This document shows positions 7,572 through 15,825 of a stretch of 64,000 bases of DNA, one piece after another. The stretch's first letter is position 1, and every line of letters begins with the position of its first letter. The notes under the pieces were generated by a model. It saw only the letters and a program-made list of their open reading frames with translations. It searched no databases and was not told the DNA's origin. The stretch is from Caldilinea sp. CFX5 (lineage in GTDB: Bacteria > Chloroflexota > Anaerolineae > Caldilineales > Caldilineaceae): NCBI GenBank assembly GCA_021405325.1, contig QWII01000010.1, positions 145,710 through 209,709 on the forward strand, written 5' to 3'. Made by a program: the position numbers and the translations under genes.

Positions 7572-8954
7572 CTAGTCCCGGCGGCGCGCCTGCATTGCCG
7601 GGGCAAGCGGCCCTTCCACCGTCTGATAGATAGGCGGCCAAACAACCGGTGCGTTCCGACTCGATTGCCCAGCCGCGGTATATTGGAGATAGAGCAGTTG
7701 CGGTTCGGGCCACTGGTGCCACATATAGTTGGGGACTTTTTTCCCATCCGGTGGGTTGGTAGAGCCATAGGGGAAAGTGTAACGCCCGGAAGCTAACTCA
7801 ATATTACTCTGCTCCAGAGCACGAATGATCTCTTCTGCAACAAGGGAATTCGCCCGTTTGATCGCATCGGCGACCAGCCAAAGGGCATCATAGGCTTCAA
7901 AAGCCGGCCCTTCCGGCCAACGATTGAAATGGCGTTGAAAGAGATCCGCAAAGCGTTGGCCCATTGGCGTCACTGTGCTAGGCCAGGGGCCAACTTGGGT
8001 GACGACAGTGTAGACGCCATCGGGCACCTGTTTCCAAAAGGTTGTATCCTCCAACGCACTGGGGGGGACGATTAATAAAGTGCTGCGCAGGGGGCCAATG
8101 CCGGCGGCCAGCAATTGTTGTTGCAAGAGCAAATTGTCGCCATTGTGCAGGTAAATAAAAACCGCATCCGGCAATTTGTCCAGCGCGACAATGCGGGCGA
8201 TCAAGGGGGAAAAATCGGTGGTTGGCAGGTCGATGGGAAAGACGATGGGCTTAATGCTGTAGGCGGGCAGCAACTCTTGCGCCAATTCACTGCGCATCGT
8301 GCCATAGCGCGAATTTTCAACCAGCAGAACGGTCAACAATTCGCCATCCTGATTGTAATCGCCCACCGCCGCCAACCAGCGCCCCATCATCGCAATCAAC
8401 ATGGAGCGAGTGGGGGCGATACGAAAAATTTCCGGGGCGTGATCAGACGTCACCTCATCAGCATAGGGGTCAGCAAAGACCACAGGAATGTCGTAGCGCA
8501 TGGCAACTTCTTTGACGGCCAACGCCACGTCGCTATGAAAAACACCGACAATGGCGGCGGCGCAATCGATGGTCGCCAGCCGCTCGGCAAAGAGGGCGCC
8601 CTGCGCCGGTGCAGCGCCGGAATCATACACCACCAAGCGCACCGGTTTCCCGTTGATGCCGCCCTGCTCGTTGATCTCGGCCAGCGCCAGGTTCGTGGCG
8701 CCTTGCATAGCAAAACCAACATTCATAATCGCGTGTTCAGATAACGGGTAGAGCGCCCCAATCACCACTTCGGTGGCTTCGGCCACTGGACCGCGTAAAC
8801 AGGTCGTTGGGTTTGGGGGCGGGGGTGAAGGCGTGTTGACAACAACCGGTTGTTGCTCGGCGGTGGGTGCTTGACGCCAATTGACGGCCAATGCCAGGGC
8901 CATGATGACAGCAGCGACGGGATATAGGATCAACCGATATGGTGGCGGTTTCAT
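7572..8954 (-). CDS. Membrane-anchored branched-chain amino acid-type solute-binding protein
   Basis: A 460-residue type I periplasmic-binding-fold protein (Peripla_BP_6/LivJ-like). An N-terminal membrane helix (about 8-24) lacks a lipobox cysteine, so the protein is either anchored by the helix or processed. A Pro-rich linker follows (about 35-50). The binding fold runs from VVIGALYPLSEHAIMNVGFAMQGATNLALAEIN through AAIVGVFHSDVALAVKEVAMRYDIPVVFADPYADE. The family binds amino acids or other small organic ligands for ABC import. No permease or ATPase genes are adjacent, so it may serve a distant transporter or act as a sensor. Confidence 0.8.
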   Translation of the reverse strand: MKPPPYRLILYPVAAVIMALALAVNWRQAPTAEQQPVVVNTPSPPPPNPTTCLRGPVAEATEVVIGALYPLSEHAIMNVGFAMQGATNLALAEINEQGGINGKPVRLVVYDSGAAPAQGALFAERLATIDCAAAIVGVFHSDVALAVKEVAMRYDIPVVFADPYADEVTSDHAPEIFRIAPTRSMLIAMMGRWLAAVGDYNQDGELLTVLLVENSRYGTMRSELAQELLPAYSIKPIVFPIDLPTTDFSPLIARIVALDKLPDAVFIYLHNGDNLLLQQQLLAAGIGPLRSTLLIVPPSALEDTTFWKQVPDGVYTVVTQVGPWPSTVTPMGQRFADLFQRHFNRWPEGPAFEAYDALWLVADAIKRANSLVAEEIIRALEQSNIELASGRYTFPYGSTNPPDGKKVPNYMWHQWPEPQLLYLQYTAAGQSSRNAPVVWPPIYQTVEGPLAPAMQARRRD

Positions 8955-9332
8955 AATACCTATCCAATAACCTTTGCCGCAACCTGCGTTGCGTTCTGTT
9001 GAAGATGCCGCGAAAATTTGGCTCCTTCGGAGGTTTCCATATAAAATTCAGGGGTGACTTTTCTAATGCTTGCTGATTTGCGTGTCTGCATAACCCCTAT
9101 GACGGTTGGATAAGTATCAGTAGACCGCAACACAACCGGGATTGCAATAACCCGACGCTGGACTTTGGACTACACGACTGCGGACTGCTGAGTATAACAA
9201 GAGTCATAGAGACGTAGGGTAGTGGTCTGAATCCTCTTGAGTATATCACCATTCGGGGGTGGGGTCAAACTCTCTATATCTTGTAGGTCGATTAATCAAA
9301 TAAACAATATATACGAAGGAGAAACACAAGCC
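8955..9332. other. Divergent intergenic region with GTAGTCC repeat arm
   Basis: A 378-bp gap between two divergently transcribed binding-protein genes. Positions 9158-9192 hold a reverse-oriented GTAGTCC-family arm (GGACTTTGGACTAC ... GCGGACTGCTGAG). No gene or clear riboswitch was recognised. Promoters for both flanking genes must lie here, but none matches consensus well enough to call. Confidence 0.6.
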
Positions 9333-10328
9333 ATGAAACCGCAATCCCTATTTGTTCGCTGGCTCTTGCTGATGGTGTTGGCAGGCGCAATTGTCAGCGG
9401 CTGTGCAGCGCCAGTGGCGCCGGGGGCCGCCGCCACAGAGGAAAGCAATACAGAGAGCAGCGAGAAGATCACGATCAAATTGGCGGTGAACCCCTGGTCG
9501 GCCTCGGAACTCAATGTTGCTGTGGCGCAGATTCTGCTGGAAGAGCAGTTGGGCTATCCGGTGGAAAAGGTCGAAATTGCCGAACAGGCGCAATGGGCGG
9601 CGCTGGCCGCCGGCGATCTCCATGCCAGCCTGGAAGTGTGGCCCTCCGGGCATGGCGCCAATGTGGCTGAGTATATTGAAAAGCAAAAGGTCGTCGAAGA
9701 TGGCGGCCCGCTTGGCGTCGTCGGTCGCATCGGCTGGTATATGCCCACCTACCTGGTGACGGAACACCCCGAACTGGCAACATGGGAGGGTCTCGCCAAG
9801 CCGGAGAATGCCCAACTCTTCGCCACGGCTGAAACCGGTGACAAGGGGCAATTGCTCTTTGGCGACCCCAGTTGGGTCACCTATGAGGCCGATATTATCG
9901 AAAATCTTGGGCTGAATTTCCAGATTGTCCAGGCTGGCTCGGAAGAAGCGATCCTCTCCTCGCTCGATGCCGCCTATAGCCGCCAGGACCCGCTTCTCTT
10001 CTACTTCTGGACGCCCCATTCGATCCATGCCAAGTATGAGTTGACCCGTGTCGCCTTGCCGGAGTACAGCGAAGAGTGCTACGCCAAAGCTGAGAGCGGC
10101 GGCGTCGATTGCGACTATCCATCCGATAATCTCTTCAAAATTTTCTGGCCCGGTCTCAAGGATGCCGCCCCCGACGCCTACACTTTGCTGAAAAACATGA
10201 GCTACACCACCGAAGACCAGATCAGCATGATCGCCGCTGTCGAGTTGGAGAACAAGCCGGTGGAGGAAGCGGCGCGCACTTGGCTTGATGCGAACCAGGA
10301 GACGTGGCAGGCTTGGTTGCCGAAGTAA
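9333..10328 (+). CDS. Glycine betaine/quaternary amine-binding lipoprotein (OpuAC type)
   Basis: A 331-residue lipoprotein. The signal peptide ends in a lipobox IVSGC (Cys about 25), followed by an Ala/Glu/Ser-rich linker. The rest is an OpuAC domain: ITIKLAVNPWSASELNVAVAQILLEEQLGYPVE at the start, ASLEVWPSGHG as the ligand-site segment and LLFYFWTPHSIHAKYEL in the second lobe. The family binds glycine betaine, proline betaine or choline for osmoprotectant uptake. GAAGGAG lies upstream of the chosen ATG; an upstream in-frame start at 9237 would add 32 implausible residues. No permease or ATPase gene is adjacent. Confidence 0.88.
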   Translation: MKPQSLFVRWLLLMVLAGAIVSGCAAPVAPGAAATEESNTESSEKITIKLAVNPWSASELNVAVAQILLEEQLGYPVEKVEIAEQAQWAALAAGDLHASLEVWPSGHGANVAEYIEKQKVVEDGGPLGVVGRIGWYMPTYLVTEHPELATWEGLAKPENAQLFATAETGDKGQLLFGDPSWVTYEADIIENLGLNFQIVQAGSEEAILSSLDAAYSRQDPLLFYFWTPHSIHAKYELTRVALPEYSEECYAKAESGGVDCDYPSDNLFKIFWPGLKDAAPDAYTLLKNMSYTTEDQISMIAAVELENKPVEEAARTWLDANQETWQAWLPK

Positions 10329-10331
10329 AGA

Positions 10332-10400
10332 TGACAAGGTGACCGGATGACACGGTGACTTCGACAGGCTCAGTCACCGTGTCACCCGGTCACCTTGTCA
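10332..10400. terminator. 28-bp stem hairpin after the OpuAC lipoprotein gene
   Basis: Arms 10332-10359 and 10373-10400 pair at 27 of 28 positions. The 13-nt loop TTCGACAGGCTCA matches the loop of the hairpin at 42940-43006 and, reversed, that at 11734-11790. It starts 3 bp after the stop codon and lacks a strong T-run, so it is either a terminator or an mRNA 3'-end stabiliser. Confidence 0.65.
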
Positions 10401-10459
10401 AATTACTTGTCAGATTAACTGTCATTCATGATTACACCATTTTAGATTGGGAGCAGCGT

Positions 10460-11191
10460 GTGCAACTAGCAGGAAAGACAGCCCTGGTGACAGGGGGTGG
10501 GACAGGGATTGGCCGGGCAGTGGCCGTGGCTTTTGCCAATGCCGGGGCCAAGGTAGTGGTGACGGGTCGTCGTGAAAATAAACTGCGGGAGACCTGTACG
10601 TTGGCGACGGGGCCGCACCCGATCCAGTTTTATGTGGCCGATGTGGGCGACCGGGAACAGGCGGACGCATTGGTGGCGTGGAGCAATCAGACGTTGGGGC
10701 AGATTGACATTCTGGTCAACAATGCCGGCGTCAATGTGGTCGAGCGGCGCATGGAGGTGTTGAAGCCGGAGGCATGGGACTACATGATGAATGTCAACAG
10801 CACCGGTGTCTTTAATACGATTCACGCCGTCCTGCCCCAAATGCGGGCGCGACGCGATGGCGTGTTGATCACCGTCTCATCGCTGGCCGGCGTGCGCGCC
10901 AGCACCTTGGCCGGCGCGGCCTATAGCGCCGGGAAACATGCGGTGACGGCATTGACGCAGGTGATCAGCCTAGAAGAAAAGGACAACGGCATCCGCGCCA
11001 CGGTCATCGCGCCGGGCGAGGTCAACACCCCCCTGCTCGATGATCGCCCGGTGAAGGTGAGCGAGGAGCACAAGGCGCAAATCCTCCAACCGGAAGATGT
11101 GGCTGCCGCCGCCCTCTTTGTGGCGACCCTGCCCCCGCGCGCCCATGTGCCGGAGCTAATCATCAAGCCGGTAACGCAGGCATTTGTATAA
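10460..11191 (+). CDS. SDR family NAD(P)-dependent oxidoreductase
   Basis: A 243-residue classical short-chain dehydrogenase/reductase. The Rossmann motif TGGGTGIG (about 12-19) binds the dinucleotide. NNAG (about 88) and the catalytic Ser (VSSLAG), Tyr and Lys (YSAGK, about 158-162) are all present, followed by PGEVNTP. The start is the GTG at 10460 with GGGAG 6 nt upstream. Longer in-frame starts reach back into the hairpin and add residues unlike the family. The substrate cannot be told from sequence. Confidence 0.9.
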   Translation: MQLAGKTALVTGGGTGIGRAVAVAFANAGAKVVVTGRRENKLRETCTLATGPHPIQFYVADVGDREQADALVAWSNQTLGQIDILVNNAGVNVVERRMEVLKPEAWDYMMNVNSTGVFNTIHAVLPQMRARRDGVLITVSSLAGVRASTLAGAAYSAGKHAVTALTQVISLEEKDNGIRATVIAPGEVNTPLLDDRPVKVSEEHKAQILQPEDVAAAALFVATLPPRAHVPELIIKPVTQAFV

Positions 11192-11202
11192 TCTCAGTCC
11201 AT

Positions 11203-11289
11203 AGAATGCGGATGGAACGGATCAGGCGGATCAAACGGATCATCACAAAAACCCGCCTAAATTCGCTTGATCCGCTCCATCCGCATTCT
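11203..11289. terminator. Long hairpin after the SDR gene
   Basis: An inverted repeat beginning AGAATGCGGATGGA and ending TCCATCCGCATTCT, pairing over about 30 nt with a few mismatches around a loop at about 11240-11255. It lies 12 bp after the SDR stop and just before the valS promoter. Confidence 0.65.
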
Positions 11290-11309
11290 AGTTTAGCTTC
11301 AATTCCCTC

Positions 11310-11338
11310 TTGACATTCCGCTCCTGAAGCTGTATACT
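11310..11338 (+). promoter_or_regulatory. Promoter of the valS T-box transcript
   Basis: TTGACA (11310-11315), a 17-nt spacer and TATACT (11333-11338) give a near-consensus sigma-70 promoter. The predicted start at about 11345 places the whole T-box leader in the transcript. Confidence 0.75.
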
Positions 11339-11344
11339 ATACGC

Positions 11345-11724
11345 AACAAAAATCGTTTTTGATAACAACAATGCACCGGAGGAGTACCCGCCAAGCCGTT
11401 GCCAGAGAGACAGGATCATCGATTGGGAGTCCTGTTCAACGAGCCGTGGGGAAGGTCGCCGGGAAGGTTGGCGAAATCAAGATAACAATTAATTTTCAAT
11501 GGAAAACGGTTAATTTTTAATGAGTCGACGTGTTGTGCGCTCTTATCATTAATAATTAATCATTTTCCATTGACCATTACTTGTTACCCAGTTTGGTCCG
11601 GGTGCGCCCGTTATTGCGTCAGAGAGATAGGTCATGCCATACTGTGATGGTAGATGGCTGGCCTATAAGCAAGGTGGCACCGCGGAGAGTCGCTTCGTCC
11701 TTGAGAGGATGAGCGGCTTTTTTT
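11345..11724 (+). promoter_or_regulatory. T-box riboswitch controlling valS
   Basis: The T-box sequence AAGGTGGCACCGCG (11671-11684) matches the canonical AAGGTGGTACCGCG that pairs with the acceptor end of uncharged tRNA. It is followed by an intrinsic terminator (11688-11724) whose stem pairs AGTCGCTTCGTCCT with AGGATGAGCGGCT and ends in a T8 run. The 5' part (about 11375-11480) has stem I features such as GGAGGAGTACCCG and CAGAGAGACAGG. The specifier is not certain; a GTC in GGAAGGTCGCC would suit valine. Uncharged tRNA-Val should favour the antiterminator and valS expression. A 78-nt palindrome (11496-11573) is inserted between stem I and the T-box. Confidence 0.92.
11496..11573. repeat. 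AT-rich palindrome inside the T-box leader
   Basis: Arms 11496-11523 (TCAATGGAAAACGG...TTTTTAATGA) and 11546-11573 (TCATTAATAA...TTTCCATTGA) pair at about 23 of 28 positions. The composition is far more AT-rich than the surrounding leader. It occupies the place of the variable linker/stem II-III region and resembles the intergenic hairpins elsewhere in the window. Confidence 0.75.
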
Positions 11725-11733
11725 ATTGGTTTT

Positions 11734-11790
11734 GGTGATTGGTTGCTTCGGTGATTGAGCTTGTCGAAATCACCGAAGCAACCAATCACC
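11734..11790. repeat. 22-bp perfect hairpin between T-box terminator and valS
   Basis: GGTGATTGGTTGCTTCGGTG (left arm start) at 11734-11755 pairs perfectly with 11769-11790. The loop TGAGCTTGTCGAA is the reverse complement of the loops at 10360 and 42968. It lies in the 5' untranslated region of valS, 32 bp before the start codon. Confidence 0.75.
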
Positions 11791-11822
11791 CACTTCATAT
11801 ACAGGCTGAAGGGATCTGAATC

Positions 11823-14540
11823 ATGACCGAAATTACCATGCCCAAAACCTATGACCACACCCAGGTGGAGGAAGAGCTTTATCGTTGGTGGGAAGAGCAG
11901 GGCTTTTTCCGACCGGAGCAGCAGCTTGGCATCGGGCTGGCCGATCCGGCGCAGGAGTCCTTTGTCATTTCCATGCCGCCGCCCAATGTGACCGGGGCGC
12001 TGCACCTGGGTCACGCCATCACCAGTAGCGTCGAGGATATGCTGATCCGCTACTACCGGATGAAAGGCCGCCCGACGCTCTGGGTGCCGGGGACCGATCA
12101 CGCCGGCATTGCCACCCAGAATGTGGTAGAGCGTATGTTGGACAAACAGGGCATCACCCGTCATGATCTGGGCCGCGAACGCTTTGTCGAAGAGGTGTGG
12201 AGTTGGAAAGCGGAATATCATGGCCGCATCACCGCGCAACAGAAGCGCATGGGCATCTCCTGTGACTGGGGGCGCGAACGCTTTACCCTGGACGAAGGGC
12301 TGAGCGCGGCGGTGTTGGAAGCCTTTATCAACCTCTATAAAGAAGGCTTGATCTATCGCGGCAAGCGCTTGGTGAACTGGTGCCCCCGCTGCCAAAGCGC
12401 CATCAGCGACCTGGAAGTGGAATATGAAGAGGAACAAGGCACGCTCTACACCTTCCGCTACCCATTGCAAGAAGGCGGCTATCTGGAAGTGAGTACGACG
12501 CGCCCGGAGACGATTTTGGGTGATACGGCGGTGGCCGTGCATCCTGAAGATGAACGCTATCGTGATATGGTGGGCAAGACGGCGTTGGTGCCGGCGCTCA
12601 ACCGGGCGATTCCAGTGATTGCCGATAGCTATGTCGATCCGGCTTTTGGCACGGGCGCGCTCAAAGTGACGCCGGGTCATGACCCGAACGACTATGAGAT
12701 TGGCTTGCGGCACAACCTGCCCATGATCAATATCATGAACCCGGATGCAACGCTCAACGCCGAGGCTGGACCCTATGCCGGGTTGGATCGCTTTGCCGCG
12801 CGCAAAAAACTTTGGGCCGACATGAAGGAACAGGGCTTGGTGGTGCGTGAGGAACAACGCCTCCATCAAGTGGGTCACTGCCAGCGCTGTCACACTATTG
12901 TCGAGCCGCTGCTCAGTGAACAGTGGTGGGTGAAGATGCAACCACTGGCCGAGCCGGCCATTGCCGCCGTGCGCAACGGTGACATCAAGATTGTGCCGGA
13001 GCGCTTTGAAAAGGTCTACTACCACTGGATGGAGAACATCCGCGACTGGTGTATCAGCCGCCAACTCTGGTGGGGTCATCGCATCCCTATCTGGTACGGG
13101 CCGGATGGACAGATCTTTGCCGCACGCAACGAGAGTGAAGCACAGGCCCAAGCCACGGCCCATTATGGCAAAGCGGTGACGTTGGAACAAGACCCCGATG
13201 TGTTGGACACCTGGTTCAGCAGCGGTCTCTGGCCCTTTAGCACGCTCGGCTGGCCGGCACAAACCGAGGATCTCAAGCGCTTCTACCCGACCACCGTGTT
13301 GGAGACGGGCTATGACATCCTCTTCTTCTGGGTGGCGCGCATGATTATGATGGGCTTGAAGTTTACCGGCGATGTGCCGTTCCGCTATGTCTATCTGCAC
13401 GGCCTGGTGCGCGATGAACAGGGGCGCAAGATGAGCAAGAGTTTGGGCAACGCCCTCGACCCGCTCGACCTGATTGCCCAATATGGTAGCGACGCCCTGC
13501 GCTTCACCTTGCTCACCGGCAGCACTCCGGGTAGTGACATGAAGTTGAGCGTGACGCGCATTGAATCGAATCGCAACTTTGCTAACAAGATCTGGAACGC
13601 GGCCCGCTTTGTGATCATGAATCTGGCGGATCACCCGCTGCCATTGGCCAAGGACAACACGGCCTATAGCATGAGTTATCAATTGCCGGCGCCCGACCAA
13701 CTGGGACTGGCCGACCGCTGGATCTTGAGCCGGTTGCAAGCCGTGCAAAGCGAAGCGACCCGCTTGATCGAGGGCTGGCAGTTGGGCGAAGCCGGTCGCC
13801 AACTGTATGAGTTCATGTGGAATGAATATTGCGACTGGTACATCGAAGCGGCCAAAGTGCGGCTCTATGACGGCACAGCGGAGGAAGCGCAAGCCACGCG
13901 CCAGGTGTTAGCCTTTGTGTTGGAGCAGAGTCTGCGCCTGCTGCACCCGTACATGCCCTTTGTCACTGAGACGATCTGGCAGAATTTGCCCGATCTTGGG
14001 GGCAATAACCGGGCCTTGATCGCCATGCAGTGGCCGCAAAGCAATGAACTGGCCGACGTCCAGGCCGATGACGCCTTTGGCCGTGTGCAGGAGATTGTTC
14101 GCGGGATTCGCAACGCCCGCTCTGAGTATGAGGTGGAACCGGGGCGCCGCATTGCAACGCAGATCAGCGCCGGTGATCATGCCCCCATGCTCCAGACCAA
14201 CCGGGCGCTGCTGGTGACATTGGCGCGGCTCGACAGCGCCGCGTTGGAAATCGCCCACGAGTGGCCGGCGCCGGACAAAGCCGTGACCCTGGCCGTCGGC
14301 GGCGTGACGGTCTATCTGCCGCTGGCCGGTCTGGTCGATCTGGCGGCAGAGCGGGGACGCTTGCAAAAGGAGATTGAAGGGCTTGAAGGGCAGTTGCGCA
14401 AGATCGACGGCTTGCTCAATAACCCCGGCTTTGTCAATAAGGCGGCGGCGAATGTGGTCGAACGCGAACGGAGCCGACAGCGTGAGTTGCAGGAAAAGCA
14501 TGGTCAACTGACCCAACGGTTGGCCGCGTTGGCCAGTTGA
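11823..14540 (+). CDS. valS: Valyl-tRNA synthetase
   Basis: A 905-residue class I aminoacyl-tRNA synthetase that charges tRNA-Val. The HIGH-type signature appears in PPPNVTGALHLGHAI (about 52-66) and KMSKS in GRKMSKSLGNALDPLD (about 536). The large inserted CP1 editing domain (about 190-340) includes the ETILGDTAVAVHPEDERY segment. The anticodon-binding domain follows, with a C-terminal coiled coil (about 840-905, RGRLQKEIEGLEGQLRKID) typical of ValRS. It is of full length. The ATG at 11823 is used; a second ATG five codons later is possible. Expression is controlled by the upstream T-box. Confidence 0.98.
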   Translation: MTEITMPKTYDHTQVEEELYRWWEEQGFFRPEQQLGIGLADPAQESFVISMPPPNVTGALHLGHAITSSVEDMLIRYYRMKGRPTLWVPGTDHAGIATQNVVERMLDKQGITRHDLGRERFVEEVWSWKAEYHGRITAQQKRMGISCDWGRERFTLDEGLSAAVLEAFINLYKEGLIYRGKRLVNWCPRCQSAISDLEVEYEEEQGTLYTFRYPLQEGGYLEVSTTRPETILGDTAVAVHPEDERYRDMVGKTALVPALNRAIPVIADSYVDPAFGTGALKVTPGHDPNDYEIGLRHNLPMINIMNPDATLNAEAGPYAGLDRFAARKKLWADMKEQGLVVREEQRLHQVGHCQRCHTIVEPLLSEQWWVKMQPLAEPAIAAVRNGDIKIVPERFEKVYYHWMENIRDWCISRQLWWGHRIPIWYGPDGQIFAARNESEAQAQATAHYGKAVTLEQDPDVLDTWFSSGLWPFSTLGWPAQTEDLKRFYPTTVLETGYDILFFWVARMIMMGLKFTGDVPFRYVYLHGLVRDEQGRKMSKSLGNALDPLDLIAQYGSDALRFTLLTGSTPGSDMKLSVTRIESNRNFANKIWNAARFVIMNLADHPLPLAKDNTAYSMSYQLPAPDQLGLADRWILSRLQAVQSEATRLIEGWQLGEAGRQLYEFMWNEYCDWYIEAAKVRLYDGTAEEAQATRQVLAFVLEQSLRLLHPYMPFVTETIWQNLPDLGGNNRALIAMQWPQSNELADVQADDAFGRVQEIVRGIRNARSEYEVEPGRRIATQISAGDHAPMLQTNRALLVTLARLDSAALEIAHEWPAPDKAVTLAVGGVTVYLPLAGLVDLAAERGRLQKEIEGLEGQLRKIDGLLNNPGFVNKAAANVVERERSRQRELQEKHGQLTQRLAALAS

Positions 14541-14580
14541 GCAATGGCGGTCAACATTTCCTCGGGTTGACCGCCATTGC
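14541..14580 (+). terminator. valS terminator hairpin
   Basis: GCAATGGCGGTCAAC (14541-14555) pairs perfectly with GTTGACCGCCATTGC (14566-14580), one base after the valS stop codon. There is no strong T-run. Confidence 0.65.
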
Positions 14581-14618
14581 CTATCGTAAAATTGCAATAA
14601 ATAACAAAGGTACAGTCT

Positions 14619-15044
14619 GTGCAACTAGAAATCCTGACCTTTTGTGACGCCGCCGCTGAGTATGGCGGCCGCTTGAATATCCTGGGCGCGACTGACACGA
14701 TCATCGCCGTCGATCTGCCCCTCAAATTTCCCCATTGTGCCATTGTGGTGCGTCTGCGGGCGGCACGGATTGAGGAAGGCGACCATACCGTGCGCTTGAT
14801 GATCATTGACGCTGATGGTGCGCCCATTTTGAATCTGGACGGGAAGATGGCGATCCGCTTTACCGCGGGCATGAACGGGGTGGTTAACCTGATCATCAAC
14901 GCCCAGCAGCTTGAATTTCGCGAGGCCGGCGAATATGCCATCGAGGTCGCCGTCGATGGCATTCAGTTGGGATCTTGCCCCTTCTATGTCCGCCGGCGCG
15001 ATCTGCTGGAAGTGCGGAATAATAGTGAGACAGTGAGACAGTAA
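14619..15044 (+). CDS. DUF6941-family protein
   Basis: A 141-residue protein resembling DUF6941 proteins, which have no known function. It begins QLEILTFCDAAAEYGGRLNILGATD and has a beta-rich pattern (HCAIVVRLRAARIEEGDHTVRLMIID ... NGVVNLIINAQQLEFREAGEYAIEV) suggesting an immunoglobulin-like or beta-sandwich fold. The start is GTG with AAAGG 8 nt upstream. The last eight residues (NNSETVRQ) and the stop codon are encoded by the left arm of the stuttered hairpin at 15024, so the natural C-terminus was probably replaced when that repeat arrived. Confidence 0.65.
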   Translation: MQLEILTFCDAAAEYGGRLNILGATDTIIAVDLPLKFPHCAIVVRLRAARIEEGDHTVRLMIIDADGAPILNLDGKMAIRFTAGMNGVVNLIINAQQLEFREAGEYAIEVAVDGIQLGSCPFYVRRRDLLEVRNNSETVRQ

Positions 15045-15113
15045 GACAGTGGCTCAGTAAGACAGTGATCGTTGCCCTACTGTCTCACTGAGCCACTGTC
15101 CCACTGTTTTACT
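15024..15113. repeat. Stuttered inverted repeat (AGACAGTG/AGACAGTA units)
   Basis: The left arm is a run of 8-nt units (GTGAGACA, GTAAGACA, GTGGCTCA). The right arm is their reverse complement (CTACTGTCTCACTGAGCC...). The central GTGGCTCA/TGAGCCAC pairs best. It contains the stop codon of the preceding gene (15042-15044). Confidence 0.75.
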
Positions 15114-15126
15114 CTTTGGCTATACC

Positions 15127-15771
15127 ATGACCATCTACCAAATTCGCCAATGTACCGACGAAAGCTGTCGTCTCCGCTTTCCCATGCCGCCGGACGCGTT
15201 GCCCGGCGACCGTTGTCCGCGCTGTGGGAGCAGGACGGTGGTGGTGGCGGAGAGCAATGCGCCTAGTGAAACGACGGATACCACGCCCACCCGCCTTCCC
15301 ATTGAAGCGCTGCTCGACAATGTGCGTAGCCTCTTTAATGTCGGCTCGATCTTTCGCAGCGCTGATGGCGCTGGTTTCCAACGCTTACATCTCTGCGGCA
15401 TTACGCCAACGCCGGAGAATCCCAAGTTGGCGAAGACAGCGTTGGGCGCCGAACAGGCCGTGGCGTGGCGGCATGAGCGCAATGGGGTGGATGCGGTCGA
15501 GGCGTTGCGTAGCCAAGGGTTTACACGCTGGGCGCTGGAAGAGCATCCGCAAGCCGAATCACTGCTGACGGTAACACTGCCGCCGGCGCCGCTCGTGCTG
15601 GTGGTTGGCAATGAAGTGACCGGCGTCGATCCGGGTATTCTGGCCGGTTGTGATAAAATTGTCGCCATTCCCATGTACGGTGTGAAACGGTCGCTCAATG
15701 TGGCGACGGCCTTTGGGGTGGCGGCGGTGATTTTGTCTAATCGGTGGCACGAAATACAACAACGGATTTAG
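15127..15771 (+). CDS. TrmH/SpoU-family RNA 2'-O-methyltransferase with zinc ribbon
   Basis: A 214-residue SPOUT methyltransferase. The three SpoU motifs are present: LLDNVRSLFNVGSIFRSADGAGF (about 59-81), LVVGNEVTGVDP (about 158-169) and IPMYGVKRSLNVATAFGVAAVIL (about 180-202), which together form the trefoil-knot SAM site. The N-terminus (CTDESCRLRF ... CPRCGS, about 9-35) looks like a four-cysteine zinc ribbon, an extra RNA-binding element. It would methylate a ribose 2'-OH in rRNA or tRNA; the target is not predictable. The last codons lie in a repeated element (15756-15785). Confidence 0.88.
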   Translation: MTIYQIRQCTDESCRLRFPMPPDALPGDRCPRCGSRTVVVAESNAPSETTDTTPTRLPIEALLDNVRSLFNVGSIFRSADGAGFQRLHLCGITPTPENPKLAKTALGAEQAVAWRHERNGVDAVEALRSQGFTRWALEEHPQAESLLTVTLPPAPLVLVVGNEVTGVDPGILAGCDKIVAIPMYGVKRSLNVATAFGVAAVILSNRWHEIQQRI

Positions 15772-15785
15772 GCAGCAACGGATGG
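15756..15785 (+). repeat. Copy of the ACAACAACGGATT repeat
   Basis: ACAACAACGGATTTAGGCAG followed by CAACGGATGG. The same sequence forms both arms of the inverted repeat at 20474-20614. Here a single copy overlaps the stop of the methyltransferase gene. Confidence 0.65.
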
Positions 15786-15825
15786 CGGTTGCGTGCCGGC
15801 AGTTTTGTACATGGCGAGGAGAAGG

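Noticed and set aside
11619..13892. A 757-codon open frame on the strand opposite valS
   Set aside because: It is a shadow of valS. The valS frame has all class I synthetase motifs; the antisense translation has none. Similar long antisense frames opposite the helicase (955-2244), the SNF2 gene (24460-25692) and tgt (27295-28275) were rejected for the same reason.
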